Assembly (NCBI GenBank): GCA_018066065.1
Contig: JAGHSC010000210.1
Coordinates: 1-7,720 of the forward strand
DNA length: 7,720 bases
Source of the DNA: Candidatus Cryptobacteroides faecihippi
GTDB lineage: Bacteria > Bacteroidota > Bacteroidia > Bacteroidales > UBA932
Direction of reading: 5' to 3'
In this document: piece by piece, positions 5,813-7,720 of the stretch
How the letters are laid out: the number at the start of each line of letters is the position of its first letter
Numbering within the stretch: position 1 is the first letter of the stretch
The notes under the pieces: generated by a model
What the model was told of the DNA's origin: nothing
Database searches by the model: none
Seen by the model: the letters and a program-made list of their open reading frames with translations, nothing else
Program-made: the position numbers and the translations under genes

Positions 5813-6880
5813 TTACTTCACGAGGCAGACAGAAACACGGTTCTCCTCTGGAGTCTCGAATGGGTTGACAGTGTCACCGAAGTACTCAGTGATGATTCTG
5901 TCCTGATCGATACCGGCAGCCATGATGGCAGCAGCTACGACCTCAGAACGCTTCTGAGAGAGGAAGAGGTTTCTCTTTGCGGTACCGGTAGCCTTGTCAG
6001 CATAACCAGAGACGCGGACCTTGGTGTCAGGATGAGCCTTGAGAGCCTCGACAACCTCGTCGATCTTGATCTGCTCGCAGTCACGGATGTCCCACTTGTC
6101 GATGATGAAGAGGACGTTGCGGGTGAGTGACTCGAATACAGGCTCGACAACTGGCTGCTCAACAACTGGCTCTGGTTCTGGCTGAGGAGCTGGAGCTGGA
6201 GCTGGGATGACAACTGGAGCTGGAGCTGGCTTAGCCTTACCGAAGCTGAAGGTAAGACCTGCAAGAGCCTTAGGCTGGAAGTCAGCCTTTGAACCCTTCT
6301 TTGAGTTGAAGTGGTCACCGATGAAGCTTGAGTTGCCCTCGAGATTGATTGCGATGCAGTCAGAGAGACGGATGTTCATACCGAGACCTGCCCTGAGAGC
6401 GCCGAGGAGCTTGCCGCCGTCCCAAAGGTAGTTGTCCTTTGCAGGGAAGAGCTGAGAGACAGCGTTAGCCTCATCGTTGTTGAATGCATAGTTTGCACCT
6501 ACACCTGCGAAGATGTAAGGGTTGAGGGTACGGGTTGACTTGTAGCCAGCGAACATTGAAGCGAGGTCAGCCATAACGTCGAGACCGCACTCAGCGTAGT
6601 TGTACTTGTAAAGCTCAGAAGCGCCGCGACCGTTAGCGATAGCGCCCTTGCCCTGCCAGCCGTTGGCATTGAGTCTTGCACCGATCACTGGAGTGAACTG
6701 GTAGCCAAGAGAGAGAGCTGCAGAAGGAGAGATAAGCTTTGAGAACTCAGTCTCACCTACAGTGTGAGCAGCACCACCCTGGAGCTGGAGGAACCAATAA
6801 CCCTTGAAGTCATCGTTCTGAGCGCTTGCCATGGAAGCAACGAGAACGAGGCTTGCAATAACTGAAAAAATACGTTTCAT
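5813..6880 (-). CDS. OmpA-family outer-membrane protein (beta-barrel plus peptidoglycan-binding domain)
   Basis: A 355-residue protein inferred to anchor the outer membrane to peptidoglycan. It has a signal peptide at 1-20 (MKRIFSVIAS... ending ASA before Gln21). Residues 22-214 alternate polar and aromatic/hydrophobic residues as in a small beta-barrel (GYWFLQLQGGA, LSLGYQFTPVIGARL, NPYIFAGVGANY, ending LAGLTFSFG). A Pro/Ala/Val/Glu linker spans about 216-248. The C-terminal OmpA/MotB-like domain spans about 251-355. Within it, SGYADKATGTAKRNLFLSQKR supplies Asp295, Asn304 and Arg311, equivalent to the diaminopimelate-binding Asp and Arg of E. coli OmpA, with one extra residue in the loop. 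It has its own candidate promoter and terminator, so it is probably monocistronic. Frequent GCT, CCA and GTT codons suggest high expression. It is not necessarily an orthologue of E. coli ompA. Confidence 0.92.
   Translation of the reverse strand: MKRIFSVIASLVLVASMASAQNDDFKGYWFLQLQGGAAHTVGETEFSKLISPSAALSLGYQFTPVIGARLNANGWQGKGAIANGRGASELYKYNYAECGLDVMADLASMFAGYKSTRTLNPYIFAGVGANYAFNNDEANAVSQLFPAKDNYLWDGGKLLGALRAGLGMNIRLSDCIAINLEGNSSFIGDHFNSKKGSKADFQPKALAGLTFSFGKAKPAPAPVVIPAPAPAPQPEPEPVVEQPVVEPVFESLTRNVLFIIDKWDIRDCEQIKIDEVVEALKAHPDTKVRVSGYADKATGTAKRNLFLSQKRSEVVAAAIMAAGIDQDRIITEYFGDTVNPFETPEENRVSVCLVK
6137..6235 (-). repeat. Pro/Ala/Glu/Val-rich linker repeat inside the OmpA-family gene
   Basis: Codons 216-248 form a low-complexity tract built from CCAGCT (Pro-Ala) hexamers, then Pro-Glu and Pro-Val-Val-Glu units. 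It encodes the flexible periplasmic spacer between barrel and peptidoglycan-binding domain. Near-identical CCAGCTCCAGCT blocks occur twice, so the tract could change length by slippage between strains. Confidence 0.8.
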
Positions 6881-6923
6881 GGTATTAAATGATAATTTAA
6901 AAAACTATTCTTCGAAAGTCCCG

Positions 6924-6954
6924 TAAAAATACAGAAAATATTTCATTTGGCAAA
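6924..6954 (-). promoter_or_regulatory. Candidate promoter of the OmpA-family gene
   Basis: On the minus strand, TTTG (6954-6951), a 19-nt spacer and TATTTTTA (6931-6924) match the Bacteroidota -33/-7 arrangement (TTTG and TAnnTTTG) apart from the final G. A transcript starting about 7 nt downstream would have a leader of roughly 35-40 nt that is A/T-rich next to the ATG and lacks a Shine-Dalgarno sequence. It sits in the 93-nt gap after the lipoprotein gene, in which I see no terminator, so read-through from upstream is also possible. Confidence 0.55.
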
Positions 6955-6973
6955 AAGAAAATCCTCCCATTCA

Positions 6974-7579
6974 CTATTTTACGACTAATCCATCGTCCTT
7001 TATGACATAAAGCATGTCGCGATTGACGGAAGGAGAGAGAGTAAGTTCCTTAAGGTTCTCGCAGCTCTCGACATTGAGGTTGTTGAGTTTCTGGCATGAA
7101 GAGATCCCAAGAGTCTTGATTGGAGTGTTGTCGACCCAGAGACGGTAGAGGTTCTGCTGGGCAGAGAGATCAAGTTCCTTGATGCCAGTGTGAGAGGCGT
7201 AGATGAACCCGAGTGAAGGGCACTTGGCAACATCAAGCTTGACGAGCGCCTCGTTCTTCTCGCACTTGAGGATCTCGAGGGATGGATTGTCCAGCACAAG
7301 GGACTTAACCTGTGTCTGTGAGCAGTCCAGCGACTTGAGGGACTTGAAGTACTCGATTCCCTTGAGTGATTTGATATTCAGGCCGGAAACATCCATGGTC
7401 CTTATCGAATCAGCTTCCGCCATGGAGATTGCCTTGTCTCCATCGAGGTCCATCTTCGCAACACAGTAGGTGCGGAAGACAGGATCTGAAACCTTCTTTG
7501 CAACATCCTTCACGCTTGAAGGACCTGAGCATGAGCATGCAGCGGCAAGCACTGCAAACGCAATAAAAATTCTTTTCAT
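6974..7579 (-). CDS. Predicted lipoprotein with EF-hand-like loop and leucine-rich repeats
   Basis: A 201-residue protein of unknown function. The N-terminus (MKRIFIAFAVLAAACSCSG) looks like a lipoprotein signal with Cys15 as the likely lipidated residue; the lipobox AAAC lacks the usual Leu at -3, and Cys17 is an alternative. Residues 44-55 (DLDGDKAISMAE) fit an EF-hand/dockerin-like calcium loop: Asp44, Asp46, Asp48, Ile51 and Glu55, with Lys for the usual Gly at position 6. About five leucine-rich units of 20-22 residues follow, beginning near 81, 101, 123, 144 and 165, with L-x-x-L-x-[VCA] and [VIL]-K-x-L-x-[LVI] cores. Such EF-hand plus LRR secreted proteins are common in Bacteroidota, usually of unknown function. 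The gene starts 20 nt after the upstream gene's stop, so the two are probably co-transcribed. Confidence 0.85.
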   Translation of the reverse strand: MKRIFIAFAVLAAACSCSGPSSVKDVAKKVSDPVFRTYCVAKMDLDGDKAISMAEADSIRTMDVSGLNIKSLKGIEYFKSLKSLDCSQTQVKSLVLDNPSLEILKCEKNEALVKLDVAKCPSLGFIYASHTGIKELDLSAQQNLYRLWVDNTPIKTLGISSCQKLNNLNVESCENLKELTLSPSVNRDMLYVIKDDGLVVK

Positions 7580-7599
7580 CTATAAAGTTTAATCTAAAA

Positions 7600-7720
7600 C
7601 TAGTTCCAATCAATGAAACCTACACCCTCCGAGTTGCCCGGATTGACGGTATTGTCCCTGATGACGATCGTACACCTGGCCCTGGCACTGGTGTTATCCT
7701 TCGATGTCGCGGTAATGACA
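7600..7720 (-). CDS. C-terminal end of a protein with a bacterial Ig-like (Big_2-type) domain (partial)
   Basis: The last 39 codons of a gene entering from the right edge, ending in TAG at 7602-7600. The visible peptide starts VITATSKDNTSARARCTIVI. The pattern V-x-A-x-S-x-D-[small]-...-A-x-C-x-I-x-V is characteristic of the final strands of Big_2 (intimin/invasin-like) domains in Bacteroidota surface lipoproteins. A short Gly/Asn-rich tail follows (NPGNSEGVGFIDWN). The rest of the protein is out of view, so domain number, signal peptide and function cannot be judged. No obvious outer-membrane or type IX sorting signal is visible in the tail. The lipoprotein gene follows after 20 nt with no terminator, suggesting an operon. 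Confidence 0.6.
   Translation of the reverse strand, partial: VITATSKDNTSARARCTIVIRDNTVNPGNSEGVGFIDWN

Noticed and set aside
5935..6318. A Ser/Leu/Gln-rich minus-strand frame in the OmpA-family gene
   Set aside because: It is a frame-shifted reading of the Pro/Ala linker and peptidoglycan-binding domain; its low complexity comes from the hexamer repeats.
6881..6973. Search for a terminator after the LRR lipoprotein gene
   Set aside because: The gap is A/T-rich with runs of T on the minus strand, but I found no stable inverted repeat in front of them.
1..7720. A novel defence, mobile or RNA-based system
   Set aside because: I saw no direct-repeat arrays, transposase or recombinase motifs, tRNA-like or rRNA-like segments, or unassigned long gaps. 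Every large stretch is explained by ATP synthase or envelope-protein genes.

Overview
The window looks like a chromosomal housekeeping region from a Bacteroidales-type member of the Bacteroidota, probably gut-associated. All recognisable genes are on the minus strand, so transcription runs from high to low coordinates. The assignment rests on several points. The ATP synthase genes run atpD-atpC-atpB-atpE-atpF-atpH-atpA. The beta subunit has a roughly 25-residue insert typical of the phylum, and subunit a has a signal peptide and a long extracytoplasmic N-terminal extension. Epsilon is only 86 residues. No start codon has a clear Shine-Dalgarno sequence, and candidate promoters fit the Bacteroidota TTTG / TAnnTTTG pattern. 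I cannot name a genus.

Layout in transcription order. At the right edge is the 3' end of a gene whose last 39 residues resemble the final strands of a bacterial Ig-like (Big_2) domain. Twenty bases downstream is a 201-residue predicted lipoprotein with one EF-hand-like loop and about five leucine-rich repeats. Next, behind a candidate promoter of its own, is a 355-residue OmpA-family outer-membrane protein (signal peptide, beta-barrel, Pro/Ala linker, peptidoglycan-binding domain), closed by a strong intrinsic terminator. The remaining 5.7 kb is the F1Fo ATP synthase operon: beta, epsilon, a, c, b, delta and the first 505 residues of alpha. Alpha runs off the left edge, and gamma (atpG) would be expected beyond it.

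The atp genes are packed very tightly. Junctions are 1-nt TGATG overlaps (atpC/atpB, atpF/atpH) or 2-3 nt gaps, except a 20-nt A/T-rich spacer before atpE. Together they encode most of the membrane rotor/stator (a, b, c), the peripheral stalk (b, delta) and the catalytic head (alpha, beta) with epsilon.

I found no mobile element, CRISPR array, RNA gene or clearly new system. The most notable observation is a Tyr at beta residue 283, where the Walker B motif normally has an essentially invariant Asp; this could be a real mutation, a lineage variant or a single-base error. No stretch over 300 bases lacks a gene; the two longest intergenic gaps are 5701-5812 (terminator plus candidate atp promoter) and 6881-6973 (candidate ompA-family promoter).
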